This document shows, in pieces, positions 17,725-25,618 of a stretch of 64,000 nt of DNA. The stretch's first letter is position 1. The number at the start of each line of letters is the position of its first letter. The position numbers were made by a program, and so were the translations under genes. This DNA is from Chelatococcus sp. HY11. Lineage in GTDB: Bacteria > Pseudomonadota > Alphaproteobacteria > Rhizobiales > Beijerinckiaceae. The notes below the pieces were generated by a model. That model had not been told where the DNA came from, ran no database searches, and saw only the letters and a list, made by a program, of their open reading frames with translations. The stretch covers positions 4,208,001-4,272,000 of the forward strand of contig NZ_JAHBRX010000001.1 in NCBI RefSeq assembly GCF_018398335.1. Reading direction: 5' to 3'.

Positions 17725-18177
17725 ATGGCAGAGCTGTCGCCTGCCGGGGATCGCGCGGTACGGGCGGTTCTGTTCATGTGCGCCCACAACGCCGTGCGCT
17801 CGCCGATGGCGGCGGGCATTGCCCGTCATTTTTTTGGCCGCACGATCTATGTCACCTCGTGTGGCGTCAGGCCCGACGAGCTCGATCCCTTTGCCGTGGC
17901 GGTCATGGACGAGATCGGCGTCGCAATCGGAGATCACAGCCCGCAGTCGCTGGATGATCTGGCTGATTTGAGCTTCGACCTGATCGTGACGCTCTCCCCG
18001 GAGGCGCATCACCAGTCGCTCGAACTGACGCGAACGCATGCTTTCAACGTGGAATACTGGCCGACCCATGACCCCACGGCCACGGAGGGAACGCGCGACC
18101 AGAGGCTCGATGCCTATCGCAGTGTCCGCGACCAGCTGACCCAGCGCATTCTCCAACGCCTCTCGAAGCTGCCCTGA
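17725..18177 (+). CDS. Low-molecular-weight phosphatase / arsenate-reductase-like
   Basis: A 150-residue member of the low-Mr protein-tyrosine phosphatase fold. The P-loop is C19-AHNAV-R25-S (CX5R), with Cys nucleophile and Arg; the general-acid Asp is in WPTHDP near residue 115. This MCAHNAVRSPMA variant is the form usually encoded after UPF0262 in Hyphomicrobiales and is often called arsenate reductase-like, but no ars genes adjoin it here. In relatives infA usually follows; here a TerC gene in the opposite direction does. Confidence 0.92.
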   Translation: MAELSPAGDRAVRAVLFMCAHNAVRSPMAAGIARHFFGRTIYVTSCGVRPDELDPFAVAVMDEIGVAIGDHSPQSLDDLADLSFDLIVTLSPEAHHQSLELTRTHAFNVEYWPTHDPTATEGTRDQRLDAYRSVRDQLTQRILQRLSKLP

Positions 18178-18220
18178 GGGCGGCCCCGCCAGAGCGAAAT
18201 CCGCTTGTCGCGGACGCTTT

Positions 18221-18955
18221 CTAGATTTCCTCTTCCCGGCGGCGTGACCATTTCAGCGCGCCGGCAGTCGCCAGGACGATCAGCGCTCCGATGACTGCGG
18301 CTGTATACAGCACCCGCGAGACCGGCATGAGCGCGCCGTCATGGGCTGCATCGGGAAAGGCGAGACCGGTACCGAGGGAACTGAGCTGCGCCACCACCAG
18401 CGGATCCGAGACAAGCATTTCTCCCGCGATCCAGCCAAGAAGCAGAGCGCCGGCCCAGACGAAGACGGGATAGCGTTCGAGCAAGGCCATGATCAGCGTG
18501 GACCCCACCATGATAAGCGGGATCGACAGCACGAGACCAAAGATGAAAAGCCATGGGTTGCCGTGAGCGGCGGCCGATATGGCGACGACATTGTCCAGGC
18601 TCATGACGGCATCGGCGATGGCGATGGTGCGTACGGCCTGCCACAAGCTGGTGCTCTCACGGATGTGGTGCTCGCTGTCTTCTTCCCCGAGCGCAAGTTT
18701 CACCGCGATCCAGAGAAGAAGGAGGCTGCCGGCGATTCGCAGGAAAGGCAGTTCAAGCAGATAGCTGATGATCAGCGCGAAAATGATCCTGAGGCAGACG
18801 GCTGTGCTCGCCCCCAGAAAGATGCCGACGCGCTTCTGGCGCGCGGGCAGAGAGCGACAGGCTAATGCGATGACAACGGCATTGTCGCCTGACAGAAGCA
18901 GGTCGATCCAGGCAATTTGCAGGATCTGCAGCAGGATTTGCGGGTCGAAGAGCAT
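18221..18955 (-). CDS. TerC-family integral membrane protein (YjbE type)
   Basis: A 244-residue polytopic inner-membrane protein with about seven helices. ATG 18955 (MLFDPQILLQ) is the family start. The two inverted-repeat signature segments are visible: LLLSGDNAVVIALACR in helix 1-2 and AVMSLDNVVAISAAA in the second half; the acidic Asp-Asn pairs are thought to coordinate metal. TerC proteins are implicated in Mn export and metallation of exported proteins. A nested hairpin lies in the leader (18993-19036). It is convergent with the phosphatase gene. Confidence 0.92.
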   Translation of the reverse strand: MLFDPQILLQILQIAWIDLLLSGDNAVVIALACRSLPARQKRVGIFLGASTAVCLRIIFALIISYLLELPFLRIAGSLLLLWIAVKLALGEEDSEHHIRESTSLWQAVRTIAIADAVMSLDNVVAISAAAHGNPWLFIFGLVLSIPLIMVGSTLIMALLERYPVFVWAGALLLGWIAGEMLVSDPLVVAQLSSLGTGLAFPDAAHDGALMPVSRVLYTAAVIGALIVLATAGALKWSRRREEEI

Positions 18956-18992
18956 AGGGGTAACTCGATCGGTGGACCGACACGCCGAGAGG

Positions 18993-19036
18993 TGGAGCAT
19001 GAGGCATGGACCCTGCCTCCGGCGCGGCTGGCTCCA
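18993..19036 (-). promoter_or_regulatory. Structured leader upstream of terC-like gene
   Basis: On the minus strand, 38-81 nt before the TerC start, two nested perfect stems can form: outer TGGAGC/GCTCCA (19036-19031 with 18998-18993) and inner GAGGCA/TGCCTC (19019-19014 with 19006-19001), with an asymmetric 11-nt internal loop. TerC-type genes in other bacteria are often preceded by the Mn-sensing yybP-ykoY riboswitch. I could not find that element's conserved core here, so this is only a candidate regulatory structure. Confidence 0.35.
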
Positions 19037-19039
19037 TCC

Positions 19040-19519
19040 TATACACGACCAATATCTTCCGCGGGGGGATGTGAGGACAAGTCAGCCATGCGCCAGATCG
19101 TCATGCTCAATCCCAGCACAAGGATGCTCTGACCTCCGCCCGCAAGGCCCTATCCAATCGGCTTGCCGGTGGATAAGTGTCGCGCCTGGTGCATGGCGCC
19201 GCTTTTTTGATGGTGACGCCATGTGTTTTCGGAATATCAGATGTGCTTAGTGAACGATTTTTAAAGATTCGCCGTTATTGTTGATGCAAATAAGCTGAGT
19301 CGGGGCTTACGTCGCCCCTGGAGTTGCAGTAGGCCTTTGGACAACGTTCAAACGGAAGTACGCGCCTCGACATATTTGATGATGGCGAGGGAGATCCCAG
19401 CAGGTCCGACCCTGACACGCCCCCATTTTGGCCTTCTCCGGGACTGGCCAACCTGGCTTCGGCGGCCATGGCCGGCCACTAAGTGGATCGTTTCACTAGC
19501 AGATCATGAAGGTTGAATC
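19040..19519. other. Intergenic, no gene recognised
   Basis: Roughly 480 nt between the terC leader and a small plus-strand gene. Short AT-rich patches (about 19200-19290) could hold promoters for the divergent genes. No convincing reading frame, tRNA or strong palindrome is seen. Confidence 0.5.
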
Positions 19520-19777
19520 ATGTGGCAAGCGTGGATGCGGCTGTCGCGTGACGTGACACTTCTGGGTTTCGAGGCTCAGGAAGTCATTGCATTGCGCATG
19601 CTGCGGCTGGCCAGCGGCGGTCCCGTCGCAGAGGCGGAAATGAACCGTATGGTTGATGAGAAGGTCACGGCCTTTGTCGAAGCCGCGGCCACCCTCGCGA
19701 CGGGCGGTGCGGCGGAACATGTCGTGAGCCGACTTCGGCGCAAGGTTCGCGCCAACGGCCGCCGGTTGCGGCGCTGA
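19520..19777 (+). CDS. Conserved hypothetical helical protein, 85 aa
   Basis: ATG 19520 has GAAGG about 8 nt upstream. The product is a helical protein with LGFEAQEVIALRMLRLASGG, a central NRMVDEKVTAFVEAAATLATGG and a basic C-terminus (RLRRKVRANGRRLRR). Small proteins with this pattern recur in Hyphomicrobiales and look phasin-like in their amphipathic helices, but no function is established. Monocistronic. Confidence 0.7.
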   Translation: MWQAWMRLSRDVTLLGFEAQEVIALRMLRLASGGPVAEAEMNRMVDEKVTAFVEAAATLATGGAAEHVVSRLRRKVRANGRRLRR

Positions 19778-19969
19778 CATCCACGCAAGGCTCCCGCAGA
19801 ATCCGGGAAACTTGATTCATCCGAAGCATACCCGCGGAATGGCGTGGCGATCAGAGCACGCTCGCGCGGGTTGTGGACGTGGTTCGACAGGTTCAGCTTC
19901 AAACTTCCAATCACCGGCTGATGCGGTGGCCGCGACGAAAGCGCGGACTGGCTCACGTCCCGGATTGAC

Positions 19970-20197
19970 CTAAGGACGGCCGCAGGTAAGGCGCTTTTCC
20001 AGCGAACTGACTGACGATGTCGCCGTTCGCTCTCGGCCGGTGACGGGATCGCGATAGGTGCTCACCGTACAATCATTGGCCTGAACAGCGACGCGCCCGT
20101 CGCGCTCTCCAAACAGGACAGCCAGGCAGATCCACAGTGCCAAACAGGCCGCCGCCGCTGTGACCCAGCCTACCATCGTCGCGTATCTCCGCGACAT
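19970..20197 (-). CDS. Hypothetical single-span membrane protein
   Basis: A frame on the minus strand with one strongly hydrophobic helix (GWVTAAAACLALWICLAVLF) and a periplasm-sized tail containing two cysteines (NDCTVSTY and RLTCGRP). ATG 20197 (MSRRYATMVG, 75 aa) gives an Arg-flanked helix consistent with an N-in anchor; ATG 20266 would add 23 residues. Neither has a good ribosome site. No known family. It is divergent from the response-regulator gene. Confidence 0.45.
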   Translation of the reverse strand: MSRRYATMVGWVTAAAACLALWICLAVLFGERDGRVAVQANDCTVSTYRDPVTGRERTATSSVSSLEKRLTCGRP

Positions 20198-20349
20198 GAC
20201 TGACGCGGAACGCCTGGGCCCGGATGAGACGGCGGATTTCGTGTAAAGGCTGAAAACAAAAGACATTTGATCAACACGCCTTGCGCCCTGCAATGGGCTG
20301 GAAAACCAGTGCTCGGTCTCGGGAAATGCGGACAAGTTCTTCCGAGCGC

Positions 20350-20405
20350 CCTGTCCCGGAAACGTTGCGCGGCTGGGGGAGTTCCCGCGATGCTTCCGGG
20401 ACAGG
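20350..20405. repeat. 12-bp perfect inverted repeat
   Basis: CCTGTCCCGGAA (20350-20361) and its exact complement TTCCGGGACAGG (20394-20405) are separated by 32 nt in the divergent region before the response-regulator gene. It could form a long-loop hairpin in an untranslated leader, a small RNA, or a binding site. There is no U-tract. Confidence 0.6.
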
Positions 20406-20466
20406 ACCCGAGCAAGCCTTGTTTAGCGGGTGTTGCGCCACGGGCGATGACAACGCGGTTTCCGTT

Positions 20467-20483
20467 TGTAACGAAGCGTTACA
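20467..20483. promoter_or_regulatory. TGTAACG-AAG-CGTTACA palindrome, probable regulator site
   Basis: A perfect 7-bp inverted repeat with a 3-nt spacer, 83 nt upstream of the response-regulator start. Position and symmetry suit an autoregulatory site for the adjacent OmpR-type regulator, or for another dimeric factor acting on both divergent genes. The assignment to the neighbouring regulator is inference. Confidence 0.5.
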
Positions 20484-20565
20484 GAAATCCGCTTGCTGCC
20501 GCGTTTGCGGATCTCATAAGAAGCGCGCATACCGTCTTGATCGACAAAACGAAGGAGCATGGCGC

Positions 20566-21309
20566 ATGTCGGCGACCACTGCTCAGCCCCATGTGCTGAT
20601 CGTTGATGACGACCCCCAGATACGCGGAATGCTGGTGCGCTTCCTGAGCGATCATGGCATGCGCACCACCGAGGCCGCGAATGGCGAGCGTATGTTCGCG
20701 GCGCTTTCAGCCGGACGCTTCGACATTATCGTCCTCGACATCATGATGCCTGGGGAGGATGGTCTCTCCCTGTGCCGGCGGCTGCGCGCGGAGAACCCTG
20801 TGCCCATCGTTCTGCTGACGGCAATGAATCATGACGCCGACCGCATCGTTGGACTTGAACTGGGCGCCGACGACTATGTGACAAAACCTTTTAATCCGCG
20901 CGAACTTCTGGCTCGTATTCGTGCCATTCTTCGTCGCATGCAGAGCGCTGGCCAAGCGGCCGAGGCGCAGGGTAACGGTCGCGGCAACTTCAATTTTTCC
21001 GGTTGGCGGCTTGATGCCTCTCACCGCACGCTCCATTCGCCTGACGGGGTGCTGACGGATCTCACATCCGGCGAGTTCGATCTGCTTCTGGCTTTTGTCG
21101 AGCATCCTGAACGGGTTTTGAGCCGTGATCAGTTGCTCGATCTCGCCCATGGGCGGGTCGGGCAGCTCTTCGATCGCAGCATCGATGTCCAGGTCAGCCG
21201 CCTGCGCCGCAAGATCGAGATTGATCCGCAGGATCCACAACTCATCAAGACTGTCCGCAGTGGAGGCTATATTTTCACGAGCGCCGTTGCGCGGGGCGAT
21301 GGCCCGTGA
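20566..21309 (+). CDS. OmpR-family response regulator
   Basis: A 247-residue two-component regulator. ATG 20566 (MSATTAQPHVL) is set by GAAGGAG 8 nt upstream. The receiver domain spans about residues 8-122 with the acidic pocket DDD (14-16), phosphoacceptor D58 in IIVLDIMMPGEDG, Thr in VLLTAMN and Lys in YVTKPFNPRELLARI. A winged-helix trans_reg_C domain follows (about 145-240: LTSGEFDLLLAFVEHP, VLSRDQLLDLAHGR, RSIDVQVSRLRRKIE, VRSGGYIF). Its stop overlaps the kinase start by 4 nt (GTGA). A palindrome upstream may be its own site. Confidence 0.97.
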   Translation: MSATTAQPHVLIVDDDPQIRGMLVRFLSDHGMRTTEAANGERMFAALSAGRFDIIVLDIMMPGEDGLSLCRRLRAENPVPIVLLTAMNHDADRIVGLELGADDYVTKPFNPRELLARIRAILRRMQSAGQAAEAQGNGRGNFNFSGWRLDASHRTLHSPDGVLTDLTSGEFDLLLAFVEHPERVLSRDQLLDLAHGRVGQLFDRSIDVQVSRLRRKIEIDPQDPQLIKTVRSGGYIFTSAVARGDGP

Positions 21310-22835
21310 GCCTGTGGCGTCGATTATCCGCGACCAGTCTGGCCACGCGTATCGGCTTCGCGGTCACGCTGACGCTCGCTGCCGTCCAGATCGTCAATAT
21401 CATCGCGTTCCTACTCGTTCCCCGACCCCATTTCACCGTTTTTCAAGCCGGTTGGATTGCGGATGCCACGATCGAGGCCTACCAACTGGCCAGGAACACG
21501 CCATCTGACGCTCGCGGTGCGGCGCTCGAGGCATTGCCAGCGGCACAATGGCTTAGGTTCTCCATTGCAGATCGTCGCCCGGTGCCGCCGCCGCCGCCAT
21601 CCTCGCTATGGGATCTATGGGGAGCATTGGGCCCCAGGCCGCCGCTCGAGGGTCGCCCCGCTCGTGAGGAGGTGAAATGGCCTTATGATCGGCTGGTCCT
21701 CTTGCTGAGGGCCGGGCTTGGCGCCAATGGAGCGCCGGCGGTCGTGACGCAGGAACCGCCTGACCGTGAAGGAGGACGCTTCGGACCGCCCGTGGTCAGT
21801 GTGGTGCCTCCAGGTGCCGAGGCTCTCCCGGAGCCCCATAACATGGCCATCGCGCGGGAGACGGTGCTTCCGCCAGGCTTCGCGATCGGGTTGCCTCTGG
21901 ATGGCGCGGCTGATGCGAACTGGCTCGTGGTCGAGCCGAAAGATACCCCTTTCCGGGCGCGCCTTTTCGAGTGGGACCGAATTCGCAGTCTGACGCTCTT
22001 TGTCTTGAGCCTCACTCTTATCGCAGTGCTATCAGTTTGGATGGCGCGCAGCATGCTGAAGCCTCTTCAACGTCTCGTCATGGCCGCGGAAAGGCTTGGT
22101 CGTGAGCGCGAAATGACACCGATCGAGCCTCCGCCGATCCGCGAATTCGCGGCCATCGCCCGCGCGTTCAACGACATGCAGGTGCGCCTCAAGCGTTTTG
22201 TCGACGAGAGAACGATGGTTCTGGCCGCGATCTCCCACGATCTGCGGACACCGCTGACGCGACTGAGGCTCGTTGCGGAATATCTCGATGATCCGGCGCA
22301 GCGCCGGCAGGTGATGTCAGACATCGCTGAGATGGAAACGATGGTCGAGGCAACGCTTACCTTCGCCAGCGAGGAGGCCAAACGTGAGCAGCATCGTCCC
22401 GTCGATATCGCGTCGCTGCTGATCAGCCTCTGCGATGACGTGACCGACGAAGGAGGGGAGGCGCGCTACTTTGGGCCGGATCACGCGACGGGCCGTTGTC
22501 AGCCCGTCGCCGTGCGGCGTGCCCTCGCCAACATTATCCACAACGGCGCCAAATATGGAGGCGCTGTAGCGGTCAGCCTCGTGGTGGCGCCGAAAACCAT
22601 GAAGGTGATTGTCGAGGACAACGGCCCGGGAATTCGGCCCGAGGACGTGGAGCGGGCATTCGCGCCGTTTCAGCGTCTTGAAACCTCCAGGAGCCGGGAG
22701 ACGGGCGGTACGGGATTAGGCCTGACAATCGCCCGTGACATCATCAGCGGTCACGGGGGGAGTATTGTGATGGAGCCGCGCAATCCCGCACAAACTCCAG
22801 CTGGCCTAAAAGTTACCGTGAACTTACCGCGTTGA
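21306..22835 (+). CDS. Sensor histidine kinase (EnvZ-like)
   Basis: A 509-residue membrane kinase starting at GTG 21306, translationally coupled to the regulator. Helix 1 is about residues 16-38 and helix 2 about 228-246; they enclose a periplasmic region of about 190 residues that is unusually Pro-rich (PPPPPS near 95) and has no recognised sensor fold. HAMP follows (247-300), then HisKA with H311 in AAISHDLRTPLTRLRL, and HATPase: N-box HNGAKYGG, G1 DNGPGIRPEDVE, F-box FAPFQRLE, G2 GGTGLGLTIARDI. All catalytic boxes are intact. The inducing signal is unknown. Confidence 0.96.
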   Translation: MSLWRRLSATSLATRIGFAVTLTLAAVQIVNIIAFLLVPRPHFTVFQAGWIADATIEAYQLARNTPSDARGAALEALPAAQWLRFSIADRRPVPPPPPSSLWDLWGALGPRPPLEGRPAREEVKWPYDRLVLLLRAGLGANGAPAVVTQEPPDREGGRFGPPVVSVVPPGAEALPEPHNMAIARETVLPPGFAIGLPLDGAADANWLVVEPKDTPFRARLFEWDRIRSLTLFVLSLTLIAVLSVWMARSMLKPLQRLVMAAERLGREREMTPIEPPPIREFAAIARAFNDMQVRLKRFVDERTMVLAAISHDLRTPLTRLRLVAEYLDDPAQRRQVMSDIAEMETMVEATLTFASEEAKREQHRPVDIASLLISLCDDVTDEGGEARYFGPDHATGRCQPVAVRRALANIIHNGAKYGGAVAVSLVVAPKTMKVIVEDNGPGIRPEDVERAFAPFQRLETSRSRETGGTGLGLTIARDIISGHGGSIVMEPRNPAQTPAGLKVTVNLPR

Positions 22836-22862
22836 TCCCCTTTTATACTGTCCCGAATAATA

Positions 22863-22940
22863 CTAAAGGAAATTGAAAAGGTATAAGAGGATAATCACGG
22901 ACACGGGGACACCGAGAATCCAGAGAATGATACCGCGCAT
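22863..22940 (-). CDS. 25-residue hydrophobic membrane peptide
   Basis: A very short minus-strand frame with an excellent ribosome site (AAGGAG, 7 nt before ATG 22940). It encodes one transmembrane helix: MRGIILWILGV, then a Pro, then VSVIILLYLFNFL to a TAG stop. The single N-terminal Arg predicts N-in orientation. Single-span peptides beginning MRGIILW occur elsewhere in alphaproteobacteria, as far as I recall, without assigned role. It converges on the histidine-kinase gene, 28 nt away. Confidence 0.65.
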   Translation of the reverse strand: MRGIILWILGVPVSVIILLYLFNFL

Positions 22941-23553
22941 GTCTGTCTCCTTCCGTTATTTCTCACCCACAACAACCGGTTATCCCGTATTTTTGTTCCG
23001 ATCAGCTTTGTGAGACGGTAGGCCGCCATGATGGCGCCGTTAACGCCCGAGCTGAACAGGGTCGTCCGCTCCGAGCGTAGGCTTGGCCTTGGAGGTCACA
23101 AGCGGTCGGGCAATCGAATGCGAGGTGGGCGGCGCGACGGGAGCGCGAGCGCCCGATTTCCTGGCGCAATCCGACGTTTAACGCATCGTTAAGAGACTCT
23201 GCCGTCACCCAGCGCTTACTTTTGCGGTTCTTCCTTCTGTCGCCGGAAGTCCTTGCGCGAAGCCATGACATGTGGGGATTGGGGATAACCTCCCCGCGGG
23301 GAGCGGATGTCAGCCCGGAGTCTGCCCATTGTCTCGCCAAAGGCGCTTACACTTTTGGCCATGATGCTCTAAGGACAAGATATGCGAACCATTCAGGCGA
23401 GCGATCGTTCTGATGGTCGATGACATGTTATGGCCATGCGGTTATCTCAGTTTTGTCTCGATTCGCTGTCAGCGGACTTCCATCGCCTTGGTGCCGGCGT
23501 CCTGCCGTCACTGAACTCCTTCCAGTAGATCGTACCCTCGTGGGAGCGTAACC
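22941..23553. other. Intergenic, no gene recognised
   Basis: About 610 nt between the membrane-peptide gene and the next plus-strand gene. Small frames lack ribosome sites and family features. Two ACG..GTTAA-like motifs near 23175 are too weak to call. Nothing else stands out. Confidence 0.5.
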
Positions 23554-23988
23554 ATGACCAATGTTCCGCCAAATTCCGAGGACCAATCGAGCAGTGTTGC
23601 GGCTCTCGGCCTGCGTTGGGCTGCATTGCGCGGCATGCTTGCGTCCCCGCTGATCAACGCCGACGATCAGAAGTCGCTGCGTGACGACCTCCTGCGTGAA
23701 TTGCGCACGGTTGAGCGTTCCATCGGCAGCATCGAGGCCCGCAACACCTTCGAAGTGTCGGCCAAGATCGATGTGATCAAGGAAGCGTTGAAGCATATCG
23801 GCTTTGGCGACACAGGCTGGGGGCAGGATCTGCTCGAGAGCATCCGCCGCGACGTCATGAACATGGCGCAGTCCGTTGCCAAGAACGATCCGCGCCAGCC
23901 CGGCCATCCCATGCGCCCTGTCGGCCGCAGCATGGAAACGCCGACGCCCGCGCCGGCCCCGCAGCAGCCCCCCCGCTCGGAGAGCTGA
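23554..23988 (+). CDS. Hypothetical protein, 144 aa
   Basis: ATG 23554 (MTNVPPNSEDQ) begins a soluble protein with a helical core at about 15-110 (GLRWAALRGMLASPLI, LRDDLLRELRTVERSI, DLLESIRRDVMNMAQ) and a disordered Pro-rich tail (TPAPAPQQPP). No domain is recognised. The charge pattern could support a coiled coil. A GC-rich hairpin follows at 24025, marking the end of a single-gene unit. Confidence 0.65.
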   Translation: MTNVPPNSEDQSSSVAALGLRWAALRGMLASPLINADDQKSLRDDLLRELRTVERSIGSIEARNTFEVSAKIDVIKEALKHIGFGDTGWGQDLLESIRRDVMNMAQSVAKNDPRQPGHPMRPVGRSMETPTPAPAPQQPPRSES

Positions 23989-24024
23989 GCGACTTCCGGC
24001 TCACCGGCTTGCGTTTTGAATGAT

Positions 24025-24049
24025 ACGGCCGCCTCCACGAGGCGGCCGT
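24025..24049 (+). terminator. Hairpin terminator candidate
   Basis: A 10-bp perfect stem ACGGCCGCCT / AGGCGGCCGT with a CCACG loop, 36 nt after the preceding stop, followed by a short TGTCGTT. The U-tract is weak, but position and stem strength favour a terminator. Confidence 0.55.
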
Positions 24050-24121
24050 TGTCGTTCCGGGATATGTCGGCCAGTCTCAGTGCCCCGGCGCGGGAGCCCA
24101 GCCCGGGCGGCGCGCGGGCCT

Positions 24122-25336
24122 TCAGGCCTCCGTGCCTGCGCCGACGGCGGGAAGCGAGAGGCCGCCCGGTTTCACGTCCAGCCCGAACAGGCTGTTGTGA
24201 AGGTCGGTCAAGGCGGTGCCGATGGCACCGATCAAGGCGGCGCGATTGCCGAGCCGGCTGATGGCGAGCCGTGGCGGCACATGCCCGCAGCGCGCAAGGT
24301 GATGCCGGACGCGCTCGAACAGCTCGGTCCTGACACCGATGCTGCCGCCGAACACGATGACCTCCGGGTCGATCAGCGCCTGTACCGCGACCAGGGCCGG
24401 TGCGATGAGCCGGGCTGTCTCGTCGATGGTCACAGCGGCGATGTCGTCCCCGGCTTCGAGAGCCGTGAAAATTTCGCGCACGGTTGTGCCCGCCGTGCCG
24501 CCGTAGTCGCGATAGCGATCGGCGATGGCCTTGCTGCCGACCGCGGTCTCCAGGGTCCCGAGCATGAAGCCCATGGGATCATAGGGGTCGCCGCCGATGG
24601 GCAGATAGGCGATCTCGCCGGCTGCCCCGCGAGCACCACGGAGAAGCTTGCCATCCGCCACGATGCCCATGCCGATACCGGTGCCGAGGGCGATGAAGGC
24701 GAAGGTGCCGGCGCCCGCGCCATGTCCCTGCCATTGCTCGCCTTTCACGGCGAGATTGACATCGTTTTCGATGGCGATGGTGATGCCGAGACGCTCACGC
24801 AAGGCTCCCGCCACATCGATTCGGTCGACGCCGGGAATATTGGGCGCGACCGTGATGGCGCCGCTCGCGGCATCGACCACGCCGGGCGTGCCCATGACGC
24901 CGAAGCGCAGGCCCGTGGCGGGGACATCAGCCGCGGCCGCGAGGCGGCGGGCGAGAGCGGCGATCTGCTCCACGACATGAAGGCCGCCCCGCAGGTCGGT
25001 CGGCACTTCCTCTTCCGCCAGCACGGCGCCGGCGAGATCCGCGACGGCGATCCGGAGCTTGGTGCCGCCGAGATCGAGGCCAAGCACGAACGCGGCCCTG
25101 TTGTTGATTTCGTAGGTCACCGCGCTGCGCCCGAGGACGCCTTGCGTGCGTCCGCGCTCCCGCAGCCAGCCGCCATCCTCCAGCTCGCGCACGACCTCGG
25201 AGGTGGTCTGCTTGGACAGTCCGGTAACCTTGGCGATCTGCGCGCGAGAGATCGCCCCTTCATTGAGCACGGCCTGAATGACGGTGCGCAGCGAGATCTG
25301 CCGGGCGACGGGCGTGGAGGGCGCATCGGTTGCCAT
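24122..25336 (-). CDS. ROK-family transcriptional regulator
   Basis: A 404-residue repressor-type protein: winged helix-turn-helix at about residues 12-75 (GAISRAQIAKVTGLSKQTTS) followed by a sugar-kinase-fold ROK domain (GLDLGGTKLRIAVAD near 86, FGVMGTPGVVD, ENDVNLAVKGE, ALGTGIGMGIV, GAAGEIAYLP). After GEIAYLP the usual zinc motif CxCGxxGC is absent (GFMLGTLETAVG occupies the place), so zinc binding is probably lost. It is divergent from the Gfo/Idh/MocA oxidoreductase and ribokinase genes, which are its likely targets. The effector sugar is unknown. Confidence 0.9.
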   Translation of the reverse strand: MATDAPSTPVARQISLRTVIQAVLNEGAISRAQIAKVTGLSKQTTSEVVRELEDGGWLRERGRTQGVLGRSAVTYEINNRAAFVLGLDLGGTKLRIAVADLAGAVLAEEEVPTDLRGGLHVVEQIAALARRLAAAADVPATGLRFGVMGTPGVVDAASGAITVAPNIPGVDRIDVAGALRERLGITIAIENDVNLAVKGEQWQGHGAGAGTFAFIALGTGIGMGIVADGKLLRGARGAAGEIAYLPIGGDPYDPMGFMLGTLETAVGSKAIADRYRDYGGTAGTTVREIFTALEAGDDIAAVTIDETARLIAPALVAVQALIDPEVIVFGGSIGVRTELFERVRHHLARCGHVPPRLAISRLGNRAALIGAIGTALTDLHNSLFGLDVKPGGLSLPAVGAGTEA

Positions 25337-25618
25337 GACGACCTCGCAAGGCGTGAACCGGATCGATAATGTCCGGGAGATTGACTAAATCACCGGTGGC
25401 GGGGCGTCAACTCATCGAGCATGTCTTTCGGGGATGCCCGTCCTGCGGTTGAAACACGCAGTTTTTGGTTGCTTTCGTCAGGGAGCTTTACAAAAATGGC
25501 ATGAAAGCTTGGCTCGGGTTCTGCGCCAACAAGGCTGCCTCGTGCAGGTACGGGGGCTTGGTCGCCGAGTCGGGCCTTTAAAACAGCGCCGCCGATGCGC
25601 ATTGCCGAGGAAGCCACC

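Noticed and set aside
18956-19060. Canonical yybP-ykoY riboswitch before terC
   Set aside because: The conserved core segments of that RNA could not be identified by eye, so only an unspecified structured leader is reported.
24020-25369. 449-codon plus-strand frame opposite the ROK regulator
   Set aside because: Antisense shadow; no ribosome site and low-complexity composition.
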